64,000 nt of DNA. Source: Noviherbaspirillum sp. L7-7A (GTDB taxonomy: Bacteria > Pseudomonadota > Gammaproteobacteria > Burkholderiales > Burkholderiaceae_D). The DNA lies in contig NZ_JAHQRJ010000001.1 of assembly GCF_019052805.1 (NCBI RefSeq), positions 1,302,001 through 1,366,000 of the forward strand, in the 5' to 3' direction. The position numbers were made by a program, and so were the translations under genes. Below the pieces are notes generated by a model. It was not told where the DNA came from, made no database searches, and saw nothing but the letters and a program-made list of their open reading frames with translations. How positions within the stretch are numbered: the first letter of the stretch is position 1; each line of letters starts with the position of its first letter. This document shows, one piece after another, positions 20,031-29,126 of this stretch.

Positions 20031-22202
20031 ATGATGAAAAAGAAAGAATTGGTATTTCGCCGCGTGACCCATCTGCGCGGCCCGAACATCTGGACCTACC
20101 GGCCCGTGATCGAAGCCTGGGTCGATATCGGCGAGCTGGAGCAGTTTCCCTCCAACAAGATCCCCGGATTGTACGAGCGCCTGACCGGCTGGCTGCCTAC
20201 CCTGGTCGAGCACCGCTGCGGCGTCGGCGAGCGCGGCGGCTTCCTGGAACGGCTGCGCGAAGGCACCTGGGCGGCCCATATCCTGGAGCACGTGGTGCTG
20301 GAGCTGCAAAGCCTGGCCGGCATGCCGACCGGCTTCGGCAAGGCCCGCGAGACCTCGGAATCGGGCGTCTACAAGGTGGCCTTCCGCACCCGCCAGGAAG
20401 AAGTCGGCCGCGCCGCACTGGAAGCGGCGCGCGGGCTCCTGATGGCCGCCATCGAAGACCGTCCCTATGACGTCGCCGCCGCCATCGGCGGCCTGCGCGA
20501 AATGGTGGACAGCATCTGCCTCGGGCCCAGCACCGCGCATATCGTCGATGCCGCCACCGAGCGCCGCATCCCGTCGATCCGGCTTAACGACGGCAACCTC
20601 GTGCAGCTTGGCTATGGCGCGCGCCAGCGCCGCATCTGGACCGCCGAAACCGACCGCACCAGCGCCATCGCCGAGGGCATTTCCCGCGACAAGGACCTGA
20701 CCAAGTCGCTGCTGCAGAGCTGCGGCGTGCCGGTACCGCAGGGCCGCCTGGTGGACGACCCGGCTGACGCCTGGGACGCCGCCGAGGACATCGGCCTGCC
20801 GGTGGCGGTCAAGCCCTACGACGGCAACCATGGCCGCGGCGTGTCGCTCGACCTGACCACCCGCGAGCAGGTGGAAGCCGCCTTCGAACTTGCCAGCCGC
20901 GAAGGCAGCGGCGTCATTGTCGAACAGTCGATTTCCGGCGTCGAGCACCGGCTGCTGGTGGTGGGCAAGCGGGTCGTCGCCGCCGCCGCCGGCGAAACCA
21001 CTGCCGTGGTGGGCGACGGCAAGTCCACCATCGCCGAGCTGATCGAGTCGCAGGTCAACACCGACCCGCGCCGCGGCGAGGACGAGGAATTCCCGCTGGA
21101 GCCGCTGAAGCTGGAAGAGGGCGACGAACTGTCGCTGCAGCTGGCCCGTCAGGGCCGCTCGCGCGCCACCGTGCCGGCCGCCGGCGAAAAGGTGGAACTG
21201 CAGCGCAACGGCAACGTGGCCTTCGACGTCACCGACCGGGTTCATCCGGACACGGCTGCGCTGGCCAGCCTGGCCGCCCGCGTGGTCGGCCTTGACATCG
21301 CCGGCATCGACCTGGTGGTTGAAGACATCTCCAGGCCGCTGTCGGAACAGCGCGGCGCCATCATTGAAGTCAATGCCGGGCCGGGCCTTCTGGCCCATAC
21401 CAAGCCCGCCACCGGCCAGCCGCAGCCGGTTGGCGCGGCCATCGTCGACCACCTGTTCGCCGCCAACGACGATGCCCGCATCCCGGTGGTGGGCATCACC
21501 GGCAGCCGCGACACCAGCCGCATCGCGCGCCTGATCGGCAAGATCCTGTGCGCCAGCCACCGCCACGTCGGCGTGGCCTGCGCCGACGGGCTGTTCCTCA
21601 ATAATCGCCAGATCCGCAAGGACAATTGCGCCAGCTGGGAAGCCGGGCAAAGCCTGCTGATCAACCGTTCGGTGCAGGCGGCGGTGATGGAAAACGGCAA
21701 TCGCGTGATCCTTGGCGAAGGCCTGGCCTATGACCGCTGCAGCGTCGGCGTCGTGACCGACGTATCGGGGCTGGAGCAGCTGGCCGACTTCGACATCCTC
21801 AACCGCGACCAGCTCTATAACGTGGCCCGTACCCAGGTCGACGTGGTGCTGCCGGACGGCGTGGCTGTCCTCAATGCCGCCGACCACCAGGCGGTGGAGA
21901 TGGCCGAACTGTGCGATGGCGACGTGATCTTCTATGCGCCTTCGGCGTCGCTGCAAGTGATTGCCGCGCACCGTGACGATGGCGGCCGCGCCGTATTCGC
22001 CCGCGATGGCGATGTGGTGCTGGCCAGTGGCAAGAATGAGCATGCGGTGTTGACGGGCGCCTTGTCGCTGGGCGGCGCCGACCTGCCGCCGGACAGCGTG
22101 CTTGCCGCGGTCGCCAGCGCCTGGGCGCTGCAGATTCCGGCCGAGCTGATCTGCGCCGGCCTGCGCACTTTCGGCGCCGAGGCGCAACGGATCAAGCATT
22201 AA
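20031..22202 (+). CDS. Cyanophycin synthetase paralogue with degenerate Mur-ligase domain (CphA2/CphA'-like)
   Basis: 723 residues. It has the CphA N-terminal domain (to about 160), an ATP-grasp domain (about 215-475, with KPYDGNHGRGVS and a metal-binding EVNAGPG) and a Mur-ligase-like region. At the P-loop the expected GTNGKTT reads GSRDTSR (491-497), so the second ATPase site should be dead. The C-terminal Mur-ligase lobe is also missing, making it ~130 residues shorter than the neighbour. This is the pattern of CphA2-type enzymes, which in cyanobacteria use beta-Asp-Arg dipeptides, and of betaproteobacterial CphA' proteins. Two start ATGs (20031, 20034) lack a clear ribosome site. The next cphA starts 43 bases on. 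Confidence 0.88.
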   Translation: MMKKKELVFRRVTHLRGPNIWTYRPVIEAWVDIGELEQFPSNKIPGLYERLTGWLPTLVEHRCGVGERGGFLERLREGTWAAHILEHVVLELQSLAGMPTGFGKARETSESGVYKVAFRTRQEEVGRAALEAARGLLMAAIEDRPYDVAAAIGGLREMVDSICLGPSTAHIVDAATERRIPSIRLNDGNLVQLGYGARQRRIWTAETDRTSAIAEGISRDKDLTKSLLQSCGVPVPQGRLVDDPADAWDAAEDIGLPVAVKPYDGNHGRGVSLDLTTREQVEAAFELASREGSGVIVEQSISGVEHRLLVVGKRVVAAAAGETTAVVGDGKSTIAELIESQVNTDPRRGEDEEFPLEPLKLEEGDELSLQLARQGRSRATVPAAGEKVELQRNGNVAFDVTDRVHPDTAALASLAARVVGLDIAGIDLVVEDISRPLSEQRGAIIEVNAGPGLLAHTKPATGQPQPVGAAIVDHLFAANDDARIPVVGITGSRDTSRIARLIGKILCASHRHVGVACADGLFLNNRQIRKDNCASWEAGQSLLINRSVQAAVMENGNRVILGEGLAYDRCSVGVVTDVSGLEQLADFDILNRDQLYNVARTQVDVVLPDGVAVLNAADHQAVEMAELCDGDVIFYAPSASLQVIAAHRDDGGRAVFARDGDVVLASGKNEHAVLTGALSLGGADLPPDSVLAAVASAWALQIPAELICAGLRTFGAEAQRIKH

Positions 22203-22245
22203 AGCCGGCATGGCCGGACAGTCAATACGGGACAGGATCAAATTT

Positions 22246-24819
22246 ATGGAAGTATCAAGAATCCGGGCGCTTCGCGGCCCCAACCTCTGGAGCCAGCACA
22301 CCTCTATCGAGGCAGTCATCGAGTGCGCACCGCAGGAATGCGACATCGCCCGCATGCAGGGTTTCGAAGACCGGCTGCGCGCCCGGTTTCCCTGCCTGCC
22401 CATGCTGCAGCCCAGCGGCCATCATGACGCCGTCTCGCTGGCGCATGTGCTGGAACTGACCGCGCTGAGCCTGCAGGCCAATGCCGGCTGCCCGGTCACC
22501 TTCAGCCGCACCACGCCGACGCTGGAAACCGGCATCTTCCAGGTGGTGGTGGAATATAGCGAGGAGGAAGTTGGCCGCCTGGCGTTCGACCTCGCCATCG
22601 AACTGTGCCAGGCGGCGAACGACGACCTGCCGTTCGACATCGACGGCGCGCTCGCCCGCCTGCGCGAACTCGACGAGGACATCCGTCTCGGACCCAGCAC
22701 CGGCTCCATCGTCGATGCCGCCGTCGCCCGCAACATTCCCTACCGCCGCCTCACCAGCGGCAGCATGGTGATGTTTGGCTGGGGCAGCCGGCAGCGCCGC
22801 ATCCAGGCAGCCGAAATGGACCGCACCAGCGCCATCGCCGAGTCGATCGCCCAGGACAAGGAACTGACCAAGAAGCTGCTGGCGGCGGCCGGCGTGCCGG
22901 TGCCGCGCGGCGGCATCGCCACCACGCCCGAGGCGGCCTGGGCGCTGGCCCAGCAGGTTGGCCTGCCGGTCGTTACCAAGCCCAAGGACGGCAACCAGGG
23001 CAAGGGCGTCACCGTCAATATCGACAGCCAGGAAAGCCTGCTGCGCGCCTTCGCCAGCGCCAGCGAATACGGCGATGAAGTCATCGTCGAGCGCTATCTC
23101 GCCGGCGACGATTTCCGCCTGCTGGTGGTGGGCAACAAGCTCGTCGCCGCAGCCCGGCGCGACCCGCCGCAGGTGGTTGGCGACGGCGAGCATACCGTGC
23201 GCCAGCTGGTCGACCTGATCAACAGCGACCCGCGGCGCGGCACCGGCCATGCCACCTCGCTGACCCGCATCCGTTTCGACGACATCGCGCTGGCGCGCCT
23301 GGCCGCACAGGGCTACCAGGCCGACTCGGTGCCGGCCCGCGGCCAGCGCGTGATGCTGCGCAATAATGCCAACCTGTCCACCGGTGGCACCGCCACCGAC
23401 GTGACCGACGATGTGCATCCATCGGTTGCCGCCTGTGCCGTGGAAGCGGCGCGCATGGTGGGTCTGGATATCTGCGGCGTCGACATGGTCTGCGACAGCG
23501 TCCTGAAGCCGATCGAGGAGCAGGGCGGCGGCATCGTCGAGGTCAATGCCGCGCCCGGACTGCGCATGCATCTGACGCCGTCCTATGGCAAGGGCCGCGC
23601 AGTCGGGGAAAGCATCATCGAGGACATGTTCCCTGCCGGTGAGGATGGCCGCATCCCGGTGGTGGCCGTGACCGGCACCAACGGCAAGACCACCACGGTG
23701 CGCCTGATCACCCACCTCCTCAGCAGTGGCGGCCTGCGTACCGGCATGACCAATACCGACGGCGTCTATATCGAAGGCCGCCGGATCGACAGCGGCGACT
23801 GCAGCGGCCCCAAGAGCGCCCGGAACGTGCTGATGCACCCGGACGTGGACGCCGCCGTGTTCGAGACCGCTCGCGGTGGCGTGTTGCGCGAAGGCCTTGG
23901 GTATGACCGCTGCCAGGTGGCGGTCGTGACCAATATCGGCAGCGGCGATCATCTGGGCCTGAATTACATCACCACTGTCGAGGATCTCGCGGTCCTGAAG
24001 CGGGTGATCGTGCAGAACGTGGCGCAGAACGGCATGGCGGTGCTCAACGCCGCCGATCCCATCGTCGCATCGATGTCGGAAAACTGCCCCGGCCAGGTGA
24101 CGTATTTTGCCGCCGACCGGCATCACCCGGTCATGACCATGCATCGGGCGCAGGGCCTGCGGGTGGTGTTCGTCGATGGCCGGGACCTGGTGGCTGCCGA
24201 AGGCATAGGCGAAATGCGCATCCCGCTGGCCGAAGTGCCGATCACGCTGGGCGGCACGCTGGCTTTCCAGGTCGAGAATGTGATGGCCTCGGTGGCCGCC
24301 GCCTGGGCCGTTGGCATTTCTTGGGAAAAGATACGCGCCGGCCTGCGTTCCTTTTCCAACGACAGCGACAATGCACCCGGACGCTTCAACATGTTCCGCT
24401 ACCGCGGCGCCACCGTGATCGCCGATTACGGCCACAACCCGGATGCGATGCTCGCGCTGGTGAAGGCAGTGGAAACCCTGCCGGCACGCCGCCGCTCGGT
24501 GGTGATCAGCGGGGCAGGGGACAGGCGTGACGAGGATATCCGCCAGCAGACCCGCATCCTGGGTGACGTGTTCGACGATGTGCTGCTGTACCAGGACCAA
24601 TGCCAGCGTGGCCGGCAGGATGGCGAGGTGATTGCCTTGCTGCGGGAAGGGCTGGAAGGCAGCCGCCGCACCAGCGCCGTCAGGGAAATCCGCGGCGAAT
24701 TCGTCGCCATCGATACCGCTCTGGGCAGTTTGGGGGACGGTGATCTCTGCCTGATTCTGGTGGACCAGGTCGATGAAGCGCTGGCACATATCGCCGCACG
24801 AGTGGCGGAGGCAGCGTAA
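22246..24819 (+). CDS. cphA: Cyanophycin synthetase CphA
   Basis: 857 residues, the normal CphA size. Domains in order: N-terminal domain (1-160), ATP-grasp (about 200-465) with KPKDGNQGKGVT and EVNAAPGLRMH, and a complete Mur-ligase with P-loop GTNGKTTT (477-484), conserved ETARGGVLREGL and a C-terminal lobe with ADYGHNPDAM. It alternately adds Asp (ATP-grasp site) and Arg (Mur-ligase site) to build cyanophycin granules in the cytoplasm. The start at 22246 has an ACAGGA site 9 bases upstream. It is second in a two-gene operon closed by the hairpin at 24851-24888. No cyanophycinase lies in the window. Confidence 0.93.
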   Translation: MEVSRIRALRGPNLWSQHTSIEAVIECAPQECDIARMQGFEDRLRARFPCLPMLQPSGHHDAVSLAHVLELTALSLQANAGCPVTFSRTTPTLETGIFQVVVEYSEEEVGRLAFDLAIELCQAANDDLPFDIDGALARLRELDEDIRLGPSTGSIVDAAVARNIPYRRLTSGSMVMFGWGSRQRRIQAAEMDRTSAIAESIAQDKELTKKLLAAAGVPVPRGGIATTPEAAWALAQQVGLPVVTKPKDGNQGKGVTVNIDSQESLLRAFASASEYGDEVIVERYLAGDDFRLLVVGNKLVAAARRDPPQVVGDGEHTVRQLVDLINSDPRRGTGHATSLTRIRFDDIALARLAAQGYQADSVPARGQRVMLRNNANLSTGGTATDVTDDVHPSVAACAVEAARMVGLDICGVDMVCDSVLKPIEEQGGGIVEVNAAPGLRMHLTPSYGKGRAVGESIIEDMFPAGEDGRIPVVAVTGTNGKTTTVRLITHLLSSGGLRTGMTNTDGVYIEGRRIDSGDCSGPKSARNVLMHPDVDAAVFETARGGVLREGLGYDRCQVAVVTNIGSGDHLGLNYITTVEDLAVLKRVIVQNVAQNGMAVLNAADPIVASMSENCPGQVTYFAADRHHPVMTMHRAQGLRVVFVDGRDLVAAEGIGEMRIPLAEVPITLGGTLAFQVENVMASVAAAWAVGISWEKIRAGLRSFSNDSDNAPGRFNMFRYRGATVIADYGHNPDAMLALVKAVETLPARRRSVVISGAGDRRDEDIRQQTRILGDVFDDVLLYQDQCQRGRQDGEVIALLREGLEGSRRTSAVREIRGEFVAIDTALGSLGDGDLCLILVDQVDEALAHIAARVAEAA

Positions 24820-24850
24820 GAGTAAGCAGTAACCACCCAGCTTTAGGAAA

Positions 24851-24888
24851 ATCAGAAACGGACGACCGCGAGGTCGTCCGTTTCTGAT
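24851..24888 (+). terminator. 17-bp perfect hairpin ending the cphA operon
   Basis: Arms ATCAGAAACGGACGACC (24851-24867) and its exact reverse complement (24872-24888) flank the loop GCGA. It lies 31 bases beyond the cphA stop. The stem carries A- and T-rich ends (GAAAC / GTTTC), so it can act as a terminator in either direction, although the free T-tract beyond it is poor. Confidence 0.7.
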
Positions 24889-25276
24889 TGCTGCATGAAG
24901 GCGATTATCCTGAAAATGCAACTATCAAATTTAAATCTTACAAAAAGCAACCACCAAACACCAACACCGAACTACCAGAAAAAGGGGCTGAATAAGGGCG
25001 AGGGTAGTGCTGAACAATGAAGAAAATCCAGCCGGGGAAAAATCGCCCGAATTTTTTTAAAGGCCAAAAAAGAATTAACACAAAACATTTCTCAGGCCAT
25101 TTCCACGTGTCGCGTGATGACGGTTAACAGTGATAGTAAACAATGGCTTATATCCAGATTTATTGACAATGCACATGCAATACCGAAGCGCATTCCTTAT
25201 AATGGCAAATCAGTGAGGTGGACCGACATTGAATTGATTTTACGTTTTCAGATTCCAACAGGAAAATTGATTCGCC
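24889..25276. other. AT-rich intergenic region before the recombinase gene
   Basis: About 390 bases with clearly lower GC than the flanks (runs such as ATCAAATTTAAATC and AATTTTTTTAAAG). No open frame with coding character and no RNA gene was recognised. The AT-rich composition and the position before a recombinase suggest acquired DNA or a promoter region. Confidence 0.5.
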
Positions 25277-26302
25277 ATGAAAAGCTCGCTATTCGACACT
25301 GGTCATTTCTGGGCTTCCGACCCCATGACCCCGTTCAAGGCATTCATTGCATCTCCCGAGTTTGTGGAACTCGGAAGGCGGGTGCCTGCCTATCGCGATC
25401 CCGACAAGAAAGCGCAGCCGCTCCGTCCCGCGACCATCCAGGTCTACACCCTGATGTTCGGCAAATTCCACCGTTGGATGCGCGAGCACGGCAAGACGCT
25501 CTATACCGTCAATGACAACGACATCCTGCAATTTCTCGACAGCCGCCAGGCTGACGAAACCGGCGTCGCGGAGCAGCTTAAAAGTACGATACGGGTGAAG
25601 TATGTACGTATGCTGGAACGGGTCTTCCAGCATCTGGAAGTCTCGCCCAATCCCGCCCAGAGCACCGCATTCCAGATCTACAAGACCAAGGGAGCGAGTG
25701 GCAAGGACCTGGAAATGGTGGTGATGGACGATACGCAGCAGCAGGCCTTCATGCGCGCACTGCCAGTGGCCAATGCAACGCCCGCCGGCTGGAAACGCAG
25801 GCGCGACCGCGCAATGCAGGCACTGATGCTGGGCGCCGGGCTGACTGTTGCTGAAGCCATGCATGCAAAGATGCGGGATATCGGTTCCCTGGACAGCACG
25901 GGCTCATTGCCCGTTACCGTCAGGCCTGAGTCCGCCCACAGCACGACGCGAGAGCACAAGACGCTGCTGCGTCCCTTTGCTTTGGCCGAGGTCATGCAGT
26001 GGGTGGAGGAACGGAAAAAGCTGGATATACCGGGCCAGTTGCTGTTTCCCGCCTCGCTCTCCACCGGCAAGCCGCTGGACAAGGCCACCGTGTACCGCCA
26101 GGTCAAGAAAACCTTTGAGCGCGCCGGCCTGGAAATGCCGCGGCAAGGCGGCCGCACGCTGCGCAACACGTTTGCTGTGCGTGAGCTTGAAAAGGAATCG
26201 GTGGAGCTGGTGGGACAGTTACTGGGCCTGGAGCGCCAGCGGTCCACGGAGGCTTATCTGAACGCGGGGCGGCGCAAGGCCAGGTCACAGCGGCTGAGTT
26301 GA
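25277..26302 (+). CDS. Tyrosine recombinase/integrase family protein with degenerate active site
   Basis: 341 residues: an N-terminal SAM-like core-binding domain (about 45-130) and a C-terminal catalytic-fold domain (about 155-335). Family landmarks align, but key residues differ. Box I, normally GLRxSE, reads GAGLTVAEAM and lacks the first Arg. Box II, normally HxLRH, reads GRTLRNTFAVREL and lacks both His. The LGH motif is LGLERQ. The nucleophile region STEAYL keeps the Tyr, and one Arg (LRN) remains. It may bind DNA without recombining, or belong to a divergent subfamily. Start at 25277 chosen by an AGGA site; M17 (25325) is an alternative. No att repeats were identified. Confidence 0.75.
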   Translation: MKSSLFDTGHFWASDPMTPFKAFIASPEFVELGRRVPAYRDPDKKAQPLRPATIQVYTLMFGKFHRWMREHGKTLYTVNDNDILQFLDSRQADETGVAEQLKSTIRVKYVRMLERVFQHLEVSPNPAQSTAFQIYKTKGASGKDLEMVVMDDTQQQAFMRALPVANATPAGWKRRRDRAMQALMLGAGLTVAEAMHAKMRDIGSLDSTGSLPVTVRPESAHSTTREHKTLLRPFALAEVMQWVEERKKLDIPGQLLFPASLSTGKPLDKATVYRQVKKTFERAGLEMPRQGGRTLRNTFAVRELEKESVELVGQLLGLERQRSTEAYLNAGRRKARSQRLS

Positions 26303-26470
26303 ATCGGATTATGACAGCAGCATTGCGAGGAATCAGGAGGAGGGCGCACGCTGATGGGCGGGCGCCCAGGCAATCAGGCCAGACGTGTTGAGCGCCGCCA
26401 TCGCAATGTCTTGCTTATTGCCTTTTTGAATGCGCCAGCATGGATGAAATTACGTCTCCGGGCAAGGTGA

Positions 26471-27076
26471 CTAGACCTTCTTGTACCAGACCGTGAACGA
26501 ATCATTTATATCTGCGAGCCGTGGCTCATTCAATTCCCTGGCCAAATCCTTATACGGAAATTCCGCCACGAGTTCGGGAGCGAATGGCGTGATTGTGCCG
26601 GCTGCATACTGGTTGGTGGTTTCGCTGAACAGGCCAGTCAGGTCATTGTCCCGCGCAATTTCGATCTGCCTGGCTCGCATGGCTTTCCCGATTCCCTGGC
26701 CTCTGAACGAAGGAATGACGGCGATTCCGGCGCTGCGCATGGTCTCTTCGGATACTTCGCCGCGGTCGCTGAGAAAGCGCATTTCAGCTGCGACGACCCG
26801 TGCGTGAATCTTGCCCACCGCCTGCATCGACGCGTTACATCCGCGCTCGCCGAGACGTTCGACGTGTTGCCAGTACTCGGCCGCCGTCTGTGCGGCACAT
26901 TGACCTATGACCCTGTCACCTAGTGTTGCCACGAGTGACATGGCTGGATCGGGTGGTGGAAAGGCAACGGTAAAGTCAATGCCGGGAAGTTTAACGCTGA
27001 GGGTTTCATCGCTCCATGCTTCTCGCATGAACAAGATGTCCGGCACGCCCACTCTCATGCTGATTTTGTTATCCAT
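26471..27076 (-). CDS. GNAT-family N-acetyltransferase
   Basis: 201 residues. The acetyl-CoA pyrophosphate loop is visible as RGQGIGKAMR following the beta-4 strand IAVIPSF (about residues 118-136), the hallmark of GNAT enzymes; the downstream segment ARDNDLTGLFSETTN matches the beta-5/alpha-4 part. The N-terminal 60 residues are less typical. The acceptor substrate cannot be predicted. It stands alone on the minus strand between the recombinase gene and an insertion sequence, in the accessory part of the window. Confidence 0.75.
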   Translation of the reverse strand: MDNKISMRVGVPDILFMREAWSDETLSVKLPGIDFTVAFPPPDPAMSLVATLGDRVIGQCAAQTAAEYWQHVERLGERGCNASMQAVGKIHARVVAAEMRFLSDRGEVSEETMRSAGIAVIPSFRGQGIGKAMRARQIEIARDNDLTGLFSETTNQYAAGTITPFAPELVAEFPYKDLARELNEPRLADINDSFTVWYKKV

Positions 27077-27283
27077 CTCGCTTTTCTCCGTTTGGGTGCA
27101 AATAATATTGAGCTAGTCGCTGCCCGATCACAGAGTTGTGGATGGCCGCAACGACGGGCGCCTAAGTGGGAGAAGCAAGACAAAGGTTCCGACAAGGCGT
27201 GGGGGTGCAGGGCTCAAGAAGACCCCTTCGAACCCATAAACGAAACCTTATTTTACATAATGCAAATTATGGGTAGTTTGGCC

Positions 27284-28928
27284 TGTCACGGCAAAGTTGT
27301 AATGTCCGCTTCTAGCAAAGTTGAAATGTCCGTTTTTCCCTGAAGCAGCGCATTCTTGCGGCTCACAGGGAGATCGCGATGAACAACGCTGGGAGTATCA
27401 CGATGACGATGCGCGCGCTGGATCAGCTCAAAGTAATTCAGCAAGTCGTTGATGGTGGCCTAAAGCCTGGACAGGCCGCCAGCCGACTTCAGTTGAGTGT
27501 GCGCCAAGTCCGGCGATTGGTACGACGCTACGAAGCGCAAGGCGCTATGGGTTTAGTGTCGCGACGCTACAATCGGCCCAGCAATAATCAAATCGACGCA
27601 GAACTCGCGCAAGTTGCCCTGATGATTGTCCGGGAACGCTATGCTGATTTCGGGCCGACCCTCGCATGCGAGAAGCTGCGTGAGCTACACGGCATTGATC
27701 TGTCGAAGGAAACCGTCCGCAAGCTCATGTCCGCCGTCGGTCTGTGGGTTCCACGCAGCCAGCGGCCGGCACGGATTTACCAGCCGCGCAACCGCCGGCA
27801 TTGTTTTGGCGAGCTAGTCCAGATTGATGGCAGCGACCACCACTGGTTTGAAGATCGGGGACCGGCGTGTACTTTGCTGGTCTACGTGGACGATGCCACC
27901 AGCCAGCTCTTGCAGCTGCATTTCACCCGGTCGGAATCAACCTTCAGCTATTTCGAGGCGACGCGTGCCTATATCGAACAGCACGGCAAGCCGCAGGCCT
28001 TCTACAGCGACAAGTACAGCGTCTTCCGCGTCAACCAGAATAACGCCGCTGGCGGCAATGGCCATACCCAGTTTGGCCGAGCGCTGTTTGAGCTCAATAT
28101 TGAGGGCATTTGCGCCAATTCGAGCCAGGCCAAGGGCCGTGTAGAACGCGCCAACCTGACCCTCCAGGACCGCCTGGTGAAGGAACTGCGGCTGCAAGGC
28201 ATTGCCGACATGGCCGCCGCCAATGCTTATGTGCCGACCTTCATTGCCGACTATAACCGACGCTTTGCCAAGCCCGCCCGCAACGATTTCGATGCGCATC
28301 GTGCGATTCGGCCCGATGAAATGCTGGATCTAATCTTCACGGTCCGGGAGCCGCGCCGGGTCTCGCACAGCTTGACGGTGCAATATGCCAAGGTGCTTTA
28401 TTTGTTGACTGACACGCCTGCCAGTCGGCGCCTCATTGGCAAGTACATCGATATCTATGAGTATCCCGACGGGCGCATTGAGCCGCGAGCCGATGGGACC
28501 GCCCTCCCCTATACTGCTTACAACCGTCTTTCTGAAATCACCAATGGTGCCATTGTCGAGAACAAGCGGCTTGGACATGTCCTCGAGATTGCCCAGTTAG
28601 TCCAGGACCAACGAGATAATCGACCCAGCCGGGTGGCACCGTCGCGCAGCCATCGTGGCATCGGGCCGATTTCCAAGAAGCTTATGCCCGGCAAAAAGTC
28701 GCAACGATCGCTTACTGCGGCAGATATTGCGCTTGCGATTGAACAGCGTGCAAAGCGCAAAACGAACGGCTCGCTTACAGAGGCTTAAGAATGATTTTAG
28801 GGGCTTAACACAGCGATTCTTCCGCTCTCGCGGCTGCGTGCTTTTAACAGCTTGAGAAGCAAAATCCAACTGCAAAAGCGGACATTTCAACTTTGCCGGC
28901 AAGCGGACATCTGAACTTTGCTTTGACA
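27284..28928 (+). mobile_element. Complete ISNCY/IS1202-like insertion sequence, 1645 bp
   Basis: The element runs from TGTCA to its inverted TGACA. Each end carries two tandem copies of an 18-base motif close to GCAAAGTTGAAATGTCCG: left copies at 27291-27308 and 27315-27332, right copies (inverted) at 28879-28896 and 28904-28921. These are presumably transposase binding sites. Outside the ends, TTGGCC occurs at 27278-27283 and again at 28929-28934, a fitting 6-bp target duplication. One intact transposase gene fills the interior, so the copy looks recent and potentially active. Confidence 0.85.
27379..28788 (+). CDS. ISNCY-type DDE transposase
   Basis: 469 residues. An N-terminal helix-turn-helix (LKPGQAASRLQLSVRQVRRLV, about 28-48) precedes an integrase-core domain with the acidic triad in QIDGSDHHW (about 150), FYSDKYSVF (about 212) and QAKGRVERANLTLQD (about 255). 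A Lys/Arg-rich C-terminus follows. The start ATG at 27379 has an AGGGAG site 7 bases upstream. The size and the GSDHHWFED pattern match the IS1202/ISNCY transposases rather than IS3 or IS481. The gene is intact. Confidence 0.88.
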   Translation: MNNAGSITMTMRALDQLKVIQQVVDGGLKPGQAASRLQLSVRQVRRLVRRYEAQGAMGLVSRRYNRPSNNQIDAELAQVALMIVRERYADFGPTLACEKLRELHGIDLSKETVRKLMSAVGLWVPRSQRPARIYQPRNRRHCFGELVQIDGSDHHWFEDRGPACTLLVYVDDATSQLLQLHFTRSESTFSYFEATRAYIEQHGKPQAFYSDKYSVFRVNQNNAAGGNGHTQFGRALFELNIEGICANSSQAKGRVERANLTLQDRLVKELRLQGIADMAAANAYVPTFIADYNRRFAKPARNDFDAHRAIRPDEMLDLIFTVREPRRVSHSLTVQYAKVLYLLTDTPASRRLIGKYIDIYEYPDGRIEPRADGTALPYTAYNRLSEITNGAIVENKRLGHVLEIAQLVQDQRDNRPSRVAPSRSHRGIGPISKKLMPGKKSQRSLTAADIALAIEQRAKRKTNGSLTEA

Positions 28929-29033
28929 TTGGCCTGGGTGAGACAGACGGAATAACCTGCGCCATTCCCTGCGTCCTTTATTATTGGCAGCCTCCAACAG
29001 GCTCCTTGCGCTAACCAAGCTCGACGATCGGTA

Positions 29034-29063
29034 AAACAAAAGGCCCGCGAAGTGCCGCGGGCC
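29034..29063 (-). terminator. Rho-independent terminator after the small lipoprotein gene
   Basis: On the minus strand GGCCCGCG-(6 bases)-CGCGGGCC (29042-29063) is followed by TTTTGTTTT. It lies about 64 bases past the stop of the lipoprotein gene at 29127. Confidence 0.8.
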
Positions 29064-29126
29064 ATCACCTCATGGAAAGAATCGGGCTAAACCTGCTTGA
29101 CGCGTTTTCCGCCCGTCGCTCCCGCT

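Noticed and set aside
27196-27250. Segment with a T-loop-like TTCGAA near CCCC that resembled the end of a tRNA
   Set aside because: No acceptor stem, D-arm or anticodon arm could be paired around it.
27257-27272. Small palindrome CATAAT-GCAA-ATTATG upstream of the IS
   Set aside because: Only six-base arms in AT-rich DNA; expected by chance and not tied to a gene start.
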